Source: Clostridiales bacterium (lineage in GTDB: Bacteria; Bacillota; Clostridia; Monoglobales; Monoglobaceae). Taken from it: a stretch of DNA of 10,248 bases. The stretch covers positions 1 to 10,248 of the forward strand of contig JAEDLZ010000047.1 in the NCBI GenBank assembly GCA_016303265.1. The letters are read 5' to 3'. Under the pieces are notes generated by a model. The model searched no databases and was not told where the DNA came from. It saw nothing but the letters and a program-made list of their open reading frames with translations. Numbering within the stretch: the first letter of the stretch is position 1; each line of letters begins with the position of its first letter. Of the stretch, positions 1-7,681 are shown piece by piece. Position numbers and translations under genes: made by a program.

Positions 1-229
1 CATTTTTTATAAGATAACTCACATACTCCTGTGCAGCAGCCCTTATGTCCGCAAGCTCATCTTCAAACGGCACCTGCCGGGCTTCTGCGCTTTCCTGATT
101 TTGACCTACCTTTTCATCCATCGCATCATAATCAATTAAAACTTCCGCCTCTTCCTCTTCCTGCCTGCGGCAGCCCGTAAAGGAAAAAACCGTTACAACA
201 CACAATATAAGCAAGCATATCCTTTTCAT
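1..229 (-). CDS. Lipoprotein of unknown function, N-terminal part (cut by left edge)
   Basis: The first 76 codons of a gene that continues beyond the left edge. The ATG at 229 is preceded by a GGGGG-type ribosome binding site 11 bases upstream. The protein starts with a short positive end (MKR), a hydrophobic stretch of about 14 residues and a lipobox ending FTGC, so Cys20 is the likely lipidated residue and the protein should be anchored on the outer face of the membrane. After the Cys comes an acidic, polar segment (a run of Glu around residues 24-29) with no recognisable domain. It lies downstream of the PF06541-like gene in the same direction, but a 190-bp gap makes shared transcription uncertain. 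The lipoprotein call is fairly safe; the function is unknown, and Cys20 and Gly19 are the only diagnostic residues. Confidence 0.72.
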   Translation of the reverse strand, partial: MKRICLLILCVVTVFSFTGCRRQEEEEAEVLIDYDAMDEKVGQNQESAEARQVPFEDELADIRAAAQEYVSYLIKN

Positions 230-420
230 GTAAATTTTATCCCCCTTTTTATATAAATTCTGTTTCCCTTCCGCCCGCAAAATCAACGGAACCCATTTAA
301 CACCCGGCCGTGAGCAGACAAGGCGTTAAACCGGGATTATTGTCCGTGCACACTTTCATTCCGTCCGCAAGGCAAAACCCCCGCAAGGACAGGCAATGAC
401 AGTATATTGTCCCCGCGCTG
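230..420. other. Intergenic gap with short GC-rich repeats
   Basis: No coding region is supported here. Read on the minus strand, it contains two copies of CCTTGCGG close together (complements at 366-373 and 382-389) and CCCGG/CCGGG arms (304-337 region) that could form a long-loop hairpin. A related GCCTGCGG-type motif recurs at 1705-1728 and 4648-4672. No clear T-rich terminator follows the gene ending at 421, and no convincing -35/-10 pair was found for the lipoprotein. Confidence 0.4.
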
Positions 421-969
421 TCACCCTAAAAATTTTACTGCCGAAATAAGAAATAAAAGTGTCAGTATAATAATTACCGCCGAAATAATGCGTTGAAGCG
501 CCCTGCCAAGCTTACTCAGCCCGGTGCGGACGAGCGGATTTGCCACATACACATAGATAAACTCAAACGCCGCAAAGCTGACGCAGCTTTCGCAGCAAAT
601 ACGGCCGTTTATATTAAAAAGTCTGCCGCCGTAATTCTTCGGAATATACCCAAAAAGCTTCTCAAAGCCCAAAGACATGAAATATTCCAAAAAACCGAAT
701 ATAACCACCGACATAACAATAAGCAGAATCGGCGTTGGATTTATATCCTTTCCCGCTTTTCCTATCAGCCTGAAAATCTGCGCGGCAAGGAGCATACAAG
801 CCCCTGCAAACATTGCGTAAAGCACCGTTGCCGCATCAATCTGTAATTTATACGGAGGATATATGAGCCAGCTTGAAACCACATCGTATATCCAATATAA
901 AACACTCATCAGGAAAAAGCCCGTTATGTAAACCGAAAAGCCGCTCGTTTTAAATTTGCCGCATGCCAT
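421..969 (-). CDS. PF06541-like (CmpB-type) putative ABC transporter permease membrane protein
   Basis: A 182-residue integral membrane protein with about five hydrophobic helices (roughly residues 11-31, 46-68, 80-100, 126-144 and 160-180). The segment with Glu95-Tyr96, a second Glu at 103 and then NINGRIC (about 119-125) matches the pattern of the PF06541 family, common in Clostridia and annotated as putative ABC-transporter type IV. That name is not backed by known transport, and no ATPase gene is nearby. The start is taken at the ATG at 969: GAGGTGA sits 9 bases upstream, overlaps the mtnN stop codon, and is a perfect match to the anti-Shine-Dalgarno. A longer frame begins at GTG 981, but that GTG is part of the Shine-Dalgarno. 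The gene directly follows mtnN and is probably translated from the same mRNA. The family call comes from remembered motifs; the function is unknown. Confidence 0.7.
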   Translation of the reverse strand: MACGKFKTSGFSVYITGFFLMSVLYWIYDVVSSWLIYPPYKLQIDAATVLYAMFAGACMLLAAQIFRLIGKAGKDINPTPILLIVMSVVIFGFLEYFMSLGFEKLFGYIPKNYGGRLFNINGRICCESCVSFAAFEFIYVYVANPLVRTGLSKLGRALQRIISAVIIILTLLFLISAVKFLG

Positions 970-977
970 GCTGAATT

Positions 978-1661
978 TCACCTCGCAAGAAAATTCTTCA
1001 TAACCTCAACCGAATTTTTCGCCGCCATTTCCATAAATGCGGGGTAATCCATTTTCGCTTCGCCGTCCGCACTGTCCGATATTGCCCTGACAACACAGAA
1101 ATCCACGCCGTTTACATAACAAACCTGACCGACCGCTCCGCCTTCCATTTCGCAGGCTATGGCGTCAAAATTTTCCCTTATGCGTCTCTTCTGAGCGCTG
1201 CTGCTTATAAACTGGTCACCGGACGCGATAATTCCGATTTCGCACTTTATGCCCAAGGACGAAACACTGTCTCTGAATTTCTCAACGGTTTTTCTGCCGC
1301 ATGGAATCTCAATAACATTTATCCCCGAAATAAGCCCCACAGGATCGCCTATGGGCGAAGTGTCCATATCATGCTGAACGACCGCCGAAGCCACGGCAAT
1401 ATCGCCTATGCCCAGCTTTTCCGTAAGCGTTCCGCCGACGCCGATATTGATAATCGTTTCGGGGCTGTATCTAAGTATCATTGTCTGAGCGCAAATTGCG
1501 GCAAACACCTTTCCGACTCCGCTTTGAGCCGCAACGACCTCTCTGCCGCAGACAGTGCCGCAAACAAACTCAATTCCGCTTATATTTTCCGTTTTTTTAT
1601 TTTCAAGCACAGCCTTAATCCCGTCAATTTCGGGCTTCATCGCACCTATTATTCCTATCAT
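978..1661 (-). CDS. mtnN: 5'-methylthioadenosine/S-adenosylhomocysteine nucleosidase
   Basis: Cytoplasmic enzyme (227 aa, usual family length about 230) that cleaves the glycosidic bond of 5'-methylthioadenosine and S-adenosylhomocysteine, releasing adenine. It removes inhibitory by-products of methylation and polyamine synthesis and feeds methionine salvage. The N-terminus MIGIIGAMKPEI aligns with the E. coli start and puts the catalytic base Glu at residue 11. ASGDQF, CEMEGGA (Glu173, binds the ribose) and AISDSAD (Asp196, catalytic acid) are all present, one residue off the E. coli numbering. The frame runs open back to a TTG at 1694, but that codon has no ribosome binding site and would add 11 residues absent from the family, so ATG 1661 is chosen with a GGAAAGG-type site upstream. 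It lies 134 bp after dtd and immediately before the PF06541-like gene. Confidence 0.95.
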   Translation of the reverse strand: MIGIIGAMKPEIDGIKAVLENKKTENISGIEFVCGTVCGREVVAAQSGVGKVFAAICAQTMILRYSPETIINIGVGGTLTEKLGIGDIAVASAVVQHDMDTSPIGDPVGLISGINVIEIPCGRKTVEKFRDSVSSLGIKCEIGIIASGDQFISSSAQKRRIRENFDAIACEMEGGAVGQVCYVNGVDFCVVRAISDSADGEAKMDYPAFMEMAAKNSVEVMKNFLAR

Positions 1662-1794
1662 AAACCCTACAGCCTTTCCGCCCGCATACAGCAATTAAAG
1701 TGTTCGCCGCCTTGCCTGCGGACGGGCAAACGGTTATATTCCGCCCGAAAGCCAAAGAAACTTTCACAGCGGCAATTTACATACGACATAATTT
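1662..1794. other. Gap between dtd and mtnN with a GCCTGCGG-type hairpin
   Basis: A 133-bp gap with no gene. It contains the segment at 1705-1728, in which TTGCC (1712-1716) can pair with GGCAA (1724-1728). Two related sequences occur in other gaps of this window. No clear terminator with a T-tract was seen, so transcription from dtd into mtnN remains possible. Confidence 0.35.
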
Positions 1795-2244
1795 CTATAT
1801 AAGTTCATCACTGCTTAAAGCTATGGTAAACGGTCCGTCGTTTAAGAGGCTTACCTTCATGTCCGCCCCAAAAACCCCCGTCTGTGTTTTAGAAAATCTT
1901 TCACCGCAAAGCTCTGCGGCATATTCATAAAGCTCATTTGCTTTGTCGGGCTTTGCCGCCTCAATGAAGCTGGGTCTGTTGCCCTTTTTGCAGTTTGCAT
2001 AAAGGGTGAACTGGGATATAAGCAAAACCTCGGCGCCGACATCGGCACAGCTCAGATTGGTCTTTCCGTTGTCGTCCTCGAAAATTCTCAGCTTATATAT
2101 TTTTTCAATCATCTTCTTCGTGATTTCCTTCGTGTCGCCCTCACCGACGCCCAGAAAAAGGAGCAGTCCCTTTCCGATTTCGCCTACAGCTTCTCCTCCG
2201 ACCGTCACGCTTGCGTTTTGAACTCTCTGCAATACAATTTTCAT
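1795..2244 (-). CDS. dtd: D-aminoacyl-tRNA deacylase
   Basis: Cytoplasmic proofreading enzyme that hydrolyses D-amino acids (and glycine mischarged on tRNA-Ala) from tRNA, keeping D-residues out of proteins. The 149 residues are the full family length. The start MKIVLQRV and the two DTD signatures are present: SQFTLYA at 77-83, with Thr80 in the active site, and NDGPFT at 135-140, whose Gly-Pro pair (137-138) reaches into the neighbouring subunit of the dimer. ATG 2244 is preceded by AAGAGGT with 6 bases of spacing. It lies downstream of ldh behind a hairpin terminator, so it probably has its own promoter within 2245-2341, though I could not point to one. The usual relA neighbour is not in the window. 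Confidence 0.96.
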   Translation of the reverse strand: MKIVLQRVQNASVTVGGEAVGEIGKGLLLFLGVGEGDTKEITKKMIEKIYKLRIFEDDNGKTNLSCADVGAEVLLISQFTLYANCKKGNRPSFIEAAKPDKANELYEYAAELCGERFSKTQTGVFGADMKVSLLNDGPFTIALSSDELI

Positions 2245-2341
2245 ATAAATACCTCTTTGCCGCGCCGAAAATCCGACCGTAATTTTTCTCTTTGCCGATA
2301 AAACTTCTGCACGGCAGCAAATTACGCCTTACACAAAATCA

Positions 2342-2362
2342 GCGCGTCATATTCAGACACGC
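2342..2362 (-). terminator. Hairpin terminator after ldh
   Basis: A 7-bp stem (GCGTGTC/GACGCGC on the minus strand, with one G-T pair) and a 7-base loop lie 50 bp past the ldh stop. On the minus strand it is followed by TGATTTTG, a short T-tract. The plus-strand side is also T/A-rich, so it may work both ways. The T-tract is modest, so efficiency is uncertain. Confidence 0.55.
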
Positions 2363-2412
2363 TAATTTTAACACATATTTTTCCGTTCGTCAATGACCCG
2401 ACGCCTTTTTCT

Positions 2413-3378
2413 TTAATCTTTATTTTTTATTTCGTCAAAAGACTGACGAAGCGTAAGGCAGGAGGCTTCAAACTTTGCTTTTTCATTTTCCGTAATCTCG
2501 ATTTCAAGAATATCCTCAATGCCGTTCCTTCCTATAATGCACGGAACGCCCACATAAACGCCGCTTTGGCCGTATTCTCCGTTAAGCTTTGCCGATACTG
2601 TCAATACGCTGTTTTCGTTGCCCAGAACCGCCTTGGTAAGCCTTACCAGCGACATTCCGATTCCGTAATAGGTGGCATTTTTTGCCTTTATTATGGTATA
2701 GGCGGAGGTTCTGACCTGTTCGCTGATTTTTTCCAGTTCCTCAAGATGATACTGCGGATGTTCATTTATTATATCAAGAATCCGTTTTGTTGAAAGCAAT
2801 GCCTGAGACCATGGCACAAATTCGCTGTCGCCGTGCTCGCCTATAACATAGCCGTGAATATTTCTCGGGTCAACGGAAAAATATTCGCCTGCCATATAGC
2901 GAAGTCTTGCCGTGTCCAGAATCGTCCCGGTTCCGATAACTCTTTTGGGTTCAAATCCCGAACATTCCTGAACCACTCTCGTCATAATATCAACAGGGTT
3001 TGTTGCAACAACCACAATCCCCGAAAATCCCGAATCTGTGATGCTTTTCGTCACGCTTTCCAGCACCTTTGCGTTTCTTTGCAGAAGGTCAAGCCTTGTT
3101 TCGCCGTCCTTTTGGGCAACCCCTGCGCAGATAACAATAATATCTGCGTCGCTGCATTCTTCATAGCCGCCTGCCGTTATCCTCATGCGATTTGACGCAA
3201 AGGGAAGTCCGTGGTTTAAGTCCATCGCCTCTCCCTCGGCGCGCTCGCGATTCAAATCAATCAGAACCATCTCGTCACACACGCCCTGATTAAGCATGGC
3301 GTAGGCATAGCTCATACCCACCATTCCCGTTCCCACAACGGCAACCTTTCTTTTATCGTAAAATTCCCGAATGTTCAT
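2413..3378 (-). CDS. ldh: L-lactate dehydrogenase
   Basis: Cytoplasmic NAD-dependent enzyme that reduces pyruvate to L-lactate, regenerating NAD+ in fermentation. With the chosen start it has 321 residues, normal for bacterial LDH. The Rossmann motif GTGMVG is at 16-21 and the NAD-selecting Asp at 41. The active-site loop GVAQKDGETR carries Gln89, typical of lactate rather than malate dehydrogenases (which have Arg), and catalytic Arg95. TNPVD is at 126-130, Asp155 and substrate-binding Arg158 are in TILDTARLR, and catalytic His182 is in GEHGDSEF. All active-site residues are present. The frame can begin at GTG 3387, but AAAGGAGTG covers that codon and is spaced 8 bases from ATG 3378, so the ATG is the likely start. 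It is followed by its own hairpin and appears monocistronic. Divergent from uppP. Confidence 0.96.
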   Translation of the reverse strand: MNIREFYDKRKVAVVGTGMVGMSYAYAMLNQGVCDEMVLIDLNRERAEGEAMDLNHGLPFASNRMRITAGGYEECSDADIIVICAGVAQKDGETRLDLLQRNAKVLESVTKSITDSGFSGIVVVATNPVDIMTRVVQECSGFEPKRVIGTGTILDTARLRYMAGEYFSVDPRNIHGYVIGEHGDSEFVPWSQALLSTKRILDIINEHPQYHLEELEKISEQVRTSAYTIIKAKNATYYGIGMSLVRLTKAVLGNENSVLTVSAKLNGEYGQSGVYVGVPCIIGRNGIEDILEIEITENEKAKFEASCLTLRQSFDEIKNKD

Positions 3379-3413
3379 ATTTGTCACTCCTTTTTGTTTA
3401 AGTATGCTCAGAA

Positions 3414-3441
3414 ATTACTGTTTTTATTTGTCTTATGCCAA
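3414..3441 (-). promoter_or_regulatory. Possible ldh promoter
   Basis: On the minus strand TTGGCA (3441-3436, 5 of 6 matches to the -35 consensus) is followed after 16 bases by AGTAAT (3419-3414, 4 of 6). The position about 35 bp before the ldh start is reasonable, but the -10 is weak, so this is only a candidate. Confidence 0.3.
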
Positions 3442-3685
3442 AGTTGCTGTCGGATTTCCGGTAAATTTTCGATTTTTATCATCGTAATAATCCTTCATAT
3501 GAAATTTTTGAAAATATTTCCTGTCTTGCAATAAAGGCTGTATTTTTGCACCGCATACAAGCGCAGGCAAAATACGCCGTCAAACATACGAAGCAATCAA
3601 AAAGGGAAATATTGCGCCCCTATTGTTTCATTTGTGTTAAATTTTAACTACTTTTTGATAAAGTCGTGCAATTTCGTCATCTTTA

Positions 3686-3707
3686 TGCTATACTTATACT
3701 GTATAAT
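3686..3707 (+). promoter_or_regulatory. Likely -10 region of the uppP promoter
   Basis: Three -10-like hexamers follow each other: TATACT at 3689-3694 preceded by TGC (an extended -10), TATACT at 3695-3700, and a perfect TATAAT at 3702-3707. No good -35 lies at the standard distance from any of them, which fits an extended -10 promoter. The uppP start is about 50 bp downstream. Confidence 0.5.
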
Positions 3708-3753
3708 TATGCAGGAAAAGGTTTTACATAAACCCCATACAGGAGGAATTAAC

Positions 3754-4581
3754 ATGATAAACATTATCGAAATTCTGAAATCGGTCGTTTTCGGTATTAT
3801 CCAGGGAATAACAGAATGGCTGCCTATAAGCAGTACAGGGCATCTTCTTCTGCTCAATCAGTTTCTTAATCTCAGCTGCAGCGACGACTTTTGGAATATG
3901 TTCAAGGTTGTTATCCAGTTCGGGTCGATTCTCGCCGTTCTTGTTCTTTATTTTCATAAACTCAACCCCTTCTCGCCCAAAAAATCTTCGGTGCAGAAAA
4001 AGGATACATGGATTTTGTGGTCAAAGGTTATAATCGCCGTCATTCCTGCGGGAGTTGCGGGAATTTTATTTGAGGACATAATTGACGGATACCTCTCAAC
4101 CCCCTTGGTTATTGCTTTGGCTCTTATAATTTACGGCGTCTTATTCATTGTTATTGAGGGACGGAAGAAAAGCCCTAAAACATCAAATTTATCAGACCTT
4201 TCTTATAAAACCGCATTTTTGATTGGATGCTTTCAGATTCTTGCTCTGATTCCGGGAACATCAAGAAGCGGCTCAACTATTCTCGGTGCAATTCTTTTAG
4301 GGACATCGAGAACCGTTGCGTCGGAGTTTTCATTTTTCCTTGCAATCCCGGTCATGCTCGGTGCAAGCGCGCTTAAAATGCTGGGCTTCGGACTTTCTTT
4401 CACACCTAACGAATGGGCGGTTCTGATTACCGGAACTCTTGTTTCATTCATTGTATCGATTATCGCTATAAAATTCCTCATGGATTATATAAGAAAGCAC
4501 GACTTTAGGGCATTCGGCTATTACCGCATAGTCCTGGGCATAATAGTTCTCCTTTACTTCGGACTGATGTATGCGGCTTAA
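3754..4581 (+). CDS. uppP: Undecaprenyl-diphosphatase (BacA/UppP family)
   Basis: Polytopic membrane enzyme that removes a phosphate from undecaprenyl pyrophosphate, recycling the lipid carrier for peptidoglycan and other wall polymers; overexpression is linked to bacitracin resistance. The 275 residues match the family length. The first signature is at 17-30 (QGITEWLPISSTGH), giving the (E/Q)xxxE motif as Gln17/Glu21 with Ser27 and His30 at the same positions as in E. coli. The second signature, PGTSRSGST, is at 167-175 with the essential Arg171. About eight hydrophobic segments are visible. ATG 3754 is preceded by a perfect AGGAGG (3741-3746) with 7 bases of spacing, so the open extension upstream to 3634 is rejected. 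It appears to be transcribed alone and ends in a hairpin. Confidence 0.96.
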   Translation: MINIIEILKSVVFGIIQGITEWLPISSTGHLLLLNQFLNLSCSDDFWNMFKVVIQFGSILAVLVLYFHKLNPFSPKKSSVQKKDTWILWSKVIIAVIPAGVAGILFEDIIDGYLSTPLVIALALIIYGVLFIVIEGRKKSPKTSNLSDLSYKTAFLIGCFQILALIPGTSRSGSTILGAILLGTSRTVASEFSFFLAIPVMLGASALKMLGFGLSFTPNEWAVLITGTLVSFIVSIIAIKFLMDYIRKHDFRAFGYYRIVLGIIVLLYFGLMYAA

Positions 4582-4590
4582 AATACATTC

Positions 4591-4622
4591 CCCGAAAATT
4601 TCGCTAAAGGCTCATTTTCGGG
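4591..4622 (+). terminator. Hairpin terminator after uppP
   Basis: CCCGAAAAT (4591-4599) and ATTTTCGGG (4614-4622) form a perfect 9-bp stem with a 14-base loop, 9 bp after the uppP stop. It is followed by AGCTTTTC, a broken T-tract, so it may leak into the ftsK leader. Confidence 0.65.
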
Positions 4623-4630
4623 AGCTTTTC

Positions 4631-4707
4631 CCCGGGCGGCAGGTTCAAGCCGCTTTGCCTGTCTGCGGCGCCGATAAGAGGGCGCTGTGCAATGAGTGCG
4701 CTTTTTT
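4631..4707 (+). other. GC-rich leader before ftsK with alternative hairpins
   Basis: GCGGC (4636-4640) can pair with GCCGC (4649-4653), and the same GCCGC can instead pair with GCGGC (4665-4669), so the two hairpins exclude each other. GCGCC (4668-4672) can pair with GGCGC (4681-4685), and a GCGC/GCGC pair (4682-4685, 4698-4701) is followed by six T (4702-4707). The arrangement resembles an attenuator, but each stem is only 4-5 bp. No promoter for ftsK was identified. Confidence 0.3.
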
Positions 4708-4758
4708 GCCCGCCGCCGGCACGGAAACGGACTTCGACGAAAGAATGGTGATATAATT

Positions 4759-7467
4759 ATGGCTGACACAAAATCAAGGAACACCCGAAAAAATTCAAAG
4801 AATACGAAAAATTCTCAAAAGCCCCGTTCCTCAAAAGCGGCGGCTTCGGGAGAAAAGCTTTTGAGCAACGAGGTCAAGGGTATAATTGTTCTGGCGCTCG
4901 GGCTTTTTATAGGTCTTTCCTTTCTGCTTAAATCCGCCATGGGGATTGCAGGCGAGTTCACAAGAAACATTTTAACCGGACTTTTCGGCAATGCGGCGGC
5001 AATTTCAACGGTATTCATTTTGTGGATAGGGATAAATCTGTTTATCGATAAAAGAGAAAAAGCGCAAAGCTACAAGCCATGGCTGTTTATCGGACTTATG
5101 CTGGCAACTTCGATAATTTTCGGGCTTATTGATAATCAGAGCAGTCTTGACGACCTGAATATTCCCAAGCTGTATCTTCAGGGTCAGAAAGGTGTTGGCG
5201 GCGGCGCCTTCGGCGGTGTTTTGTGTATTCTCCTTTGCAGACTTATCGGCAAGGTTGGGCTTTGGATTTTCTCGGTTGCAGGGCTGCTGATTTTTATAAC
5301 CTTCCTGACGGGGGTATCCTTCGGAAAGCTCTTCCGTAAAATCGGCGGAACTATCCATAAACGTTCAAAGGAGCGCATAGAGGCGGCAAAAACCCGCCGC
5401 CGTGAAAGGGCGGAAAACGAGGACTTCGGGGAAGATTATGCCGACGAGTCCGAAAAAAATCTTGTTCCCCTTCCAAAAGACAGATATTTTGAGGACGATG
5501 AGCTTGTCCCCAATAAAAAGTCCGGCAAAAAACAGAAAAAAACCGATAACGAAGTTGAGGAATTTATTACACCCGAGCCTGCAAATTCATTTATTCTTAC
5601 GGAGGATTTCTTCCCCCAGCTGGCAGAATTTGAAGACGGCGAAAGTGCCGATGAACCGTCGCTTCGGTCGGACGCACCGTTCCACCCGAAGGATGTTTCA
5701 ACGGGTGTTATAACCCCCGTCCGGCAGTCTGAAAGCGCCGTACCGAATTCGTCAGGAATTTTGACCCGACTCCCGGACAGCGAAGGGAATTTCAAAGAAG
5801 ATTCCGACGATTTTGAGCCGCCAACCCTTGAGAGCATGGAGGAGCGGCTCGACCCCGCAACGCAAGCCGCAATCGACAAGGGCGTTCCCATGGATCGTGC
5901 GGTTGAGGCAGGTCAGCGTCTTAAAAAGGGTGAGGTTATTGAGGCAGCAAACCAGATAAGCAGCGCCGTAGAAAAATCCATTGAGGCGACAAGGATTATC
6001 AATTATAAAATGCCGCCCCTTTCACTTTTGAACAAGGTTTCGGCAAAGACCCAGAACAGAGATGAGGTCAAAGCAGAGCTTGAAGATAAGGCAAACCGCC
6101 TGCTTGAAACTCTCGCAAGCTTCCGCGTGGAGGCAAAAATTCTCAACATAACTCAGGGTCCCACCGTAACCCGGTTTGAGCTTCAGCCTGCGCCCGGAAT
6201 AAAGGTTGCAAAAATAACCAACCTTTCAAACGACATTGCCTTAAGCCTTGCCGCAACAGGCGTAAGAATCGAAGCGCCCATTCCCGGCAAATCCGCCGTA
6301 GGCATTGAGATTCCCAACGAGAAGTCGAGCGCCGTTCACATCCGCGAAGTTCTGGATACCGACGCATTCCGCAACTTCAAATCAAAAACCGCCTTTGCCA
6401 TAGGCAAGGATATAAGCGGAACAAGCGTTATAGCGGATATTGCCCAGTTTCCGCACATTCTTATTGCAGGCGCAACGGGGTCGGGCAAGAGCGTCTGCAT
6501 AAACTCACTTATCGCAAGTATTTTATATAAGGCACGCCCGGACGAGGTAAAGCTTATTATGATTGACCCGAAAATGGTTGAGCTTGGCGTCTATAACGGG
6601 ATTCCGCACCTTCTTATCCCCGTTGTGACAAATCCGAAACACGCCGCAGGGGCTCTTAACTGGGCGGTTGCGGAAATGAAAAAACGCTATGCAATGCTAA
6701 AGGACAACAAGGTTCGCAACATAAGCGGCTATAACAAGCTTATGGATGAAAACGGAACGCCCGAACTCAAAATGCCGGAAATTGTCATTATTATAGACGA
6801 GCTTGCCGACCTTATGGTGGCGGCGAGAAGCGAGGTGGAATCCTCGATTAACTCACTGGCAGCTCTTGCGCGGGCTGCGGGAATGTATCTTGTTATTGCA
6901 ACGCAAAGACCATCGGTTGATGTTATAACAGGCGTAATTAAGGCAAACATTCCGTCAAGAATTGCCTTTGCGGTTTCCTCTCATGTAGACAGCCGCACAA
7001 TAATTGACACAGTGGGCGCCGAGAAGCTGCTGGGAAAGGGCGATATGCTCTACTTCCCCCGAGGCGCGGCAAAACCGACCAGAATTCAAGGCAACTTTCT
7101 GTCGGACAGCGAAATCGAGGGCATCATAGACTTCATTAAAAACCAATATGAGGCGGAATACGATGAATCAATAATTGAGCAGATTGAAAAGGAGCCGGAT
7201 GATACCCGGACCTCCGATGACGGCGAACCGATTTCAAACGAGCGTGACGACCTTTTTATTAAAGCGGTCGAAATGGTTGTGGATTCGGGACAAGCCTCTG
7301 TTGCAATGTTTCAGCGGAAATTCAAAATCGGTTACCAAAGGGCCGCAAGGCTTATTGACCGCATGGAGGAACTTAACATAATCGGTCCCTATGAGGGAAC
7401 AAAACCCCGACAGGTGAAAATGACCCGACAGGAATTCAACGAAATGCTCATGAATGACGATGAATAA
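4759..7467 (+). CDS. ftsK: DNA translocase FtsK/SpoIIIE
   Basis: Membrane-anchored, ATP-driven DNA pump (902 aa) that moves chromosomal DNA across the division or sporulation septum. After a basic N-terminus rich in Lys/Arg/Asn/Ser come four or five membrane helices (about residues 35-205). A long charged linker with acidic clusters (about 215-410) follows, then the alpha domain and the RecA-like motor, with Walker A GATGSGKS at 571-578 and Walker B IVIIIDELADLM from 675 (Asp680, Glu681). The C-terminal winged-helix gamma domain (about 843-890, GQASVAMFQRKFKIGYQRAARLIDRM region) reads polar DNA sequences. ATG 4759 is chosen because MADTK with a GGTGAT site 8 bases upstream is more plausible than GTG 4696, which has a poorly spaced site. 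It cannot be told from sequence alone whether this is the vegetative FtsK or the sporulation SpoIIIE. Confidence 0.96.
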   Translation: MADTKSRNTRKNSKNTKNSQKPRSSKAAASGEKLLSNEVKGIIVLALGLFIGLSFLLKSAMGIAGEFTRNILTGLFGNAAAISTVFILWIGINLFIDKREKAQSYKPWLFIGLMLATSIIFGLIDNQSSLDDLNIPKLYLQGQKGVGGGAFGGVLCILLCRLIGKVGLWIFSVAGLLIFITFLTGVSFGKLFRKIGGTIHKRSKERIEAAKTRRRERAENEDFGEDYADESEKNLVPLPKDRYFEDDELVPNKKSGKKQKKTDNEVEEFITPEPANSFILTEDFFPQLAEFEDGESADEPSLRSDAPFHPKDVSTGVITPVRQSESAVPNSSGILTRLPDSEGNFKEDSDDFEPPTLESMEERLDPATQAAIDKGVPMDRAVEAGQRLKKGEVIEAANQISSAVEKSIEATRIINYKMPPLSLLNKVSAKTQNRDEVKAELEDKANRLLETLASFRVEAKILNITQGPTVTRFELQPAPGIKVAKITNLSNDIALSLAATGVRIEAPIPGKSAVGIEIPNEKSSAVHIREVLDTDAFRNFKSKTAFAIGKDISGTSVIADIAQFPHILIAGATGSGKSVCINSLIASILYKARPDEVKLIMIDPKMVELGVYNGIPHLLIPVVTNPKHAAGALNWAVAEMKKRYAMLKDNKVRNISGYNKLMDENGTPELKMPEIVIIIDELADLMVAARSEVESSINSLAALARAAGMYLVIATQRPSVDVITGVIKANIPSRIAFAVSSHVDSRTIIDTVGAEKLLGKGDMLYFPRGAAKPTRIQGNFLSDSEIEGIIDFIKNQYEAEYDESIIEQIEKEPDDTRTSDDGEPISNERDDLFIKAVEMVVDSGQASVAMFQRKFKIGYQRAARLIDRMEELNIIGPYEGTKPRQVKMTRQEFNEMLMNDDE

Positions 7468-7595
7468 ATCTCTTCAAGTGTGGGAAAACTCGTTTAAAAC
7501 AGCCGATTTTCATATTATTGTTGTGCATAATAGACATCTTTGTATATTCTAATTTGTGTATTTTTAACAATCTTTCAAAAAAAATGCCAAAACTA

Positions 7596-7624
7596 TGGAA
7601 ATTTCGGCAAAAATGTAGTAAAAT
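7596..7624 (+). promoter_or_regulatory. Candidate hup promoter
   Basis: TGGAAA (7596-7601, 4 of 6 to the -35 consensus) and TAAAAT (7619-7624, 5 of 6 to the -10) are separated by 17 bp, about 58 bp before the hup start. The surrounding DNA is strongly AT-rich. A second possible pair, TTGTGC (7521-7526) and TATATT (7543-7548), is spaced 16 bp. No clear terminator lies between ftsK and these sites. Confidence 0.4.
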
Positions 7625-7681
7625 ATACCTGTCTTGTAAAAGAGTACAATAAATTTCTTAAAATAAAGGAGAGTATGAAAA

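Larger units (their letters stand above)
3379..3753. other. Divergent regulatory region between ldh and uppP
   Basis: A 375-bp AT-rich stretch without a gene. It holds the candidate ldh promoter (3414-3441), the palindromes TTCATATGAA (3494-3503) and GTTAAATTTTAAC (3636-3648), and the -10 elements and ribosome binding site of uppP (3689-3746). The frame of uppP stays open back to 3634, but that extension has no ribosome binding site and no family similarity. I see nothing I can assign in 3504-3635. Confidence 0.5.

Noticed and set aside
1371..1802. 143-codon plus-strand frame over mtnN
   Set aside because: It is antisense to a clear mtnN gene with all catalytic residues and has no recognisable protein features.
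3634..3753. 40-codon upstream extension of uppP
   Set aside because: It covers the promoter region, has no ribosome binding site and no family similarity; AGGAGG at 3741-3746 sets the start at 3754.
4752..4757. TATAAT just before the ftsK start
   Set aside because: It would put the transcript start inside the coding region, and no -35 lies at a proper distance.
4696..4758. GTG start extending ftsK by 21 codons
   Set aside because: The added sequence is Arg-rich from GC-rich leader DNA and the site before the GTG is badly spaced; ATG 4759 is better.
5436..5891. 151-codon minus-strand frame over ftsK
   Set aside because: It is the mirror of the acidic linker of ftsK; its Ser-rich composition follows from the complementary codons.
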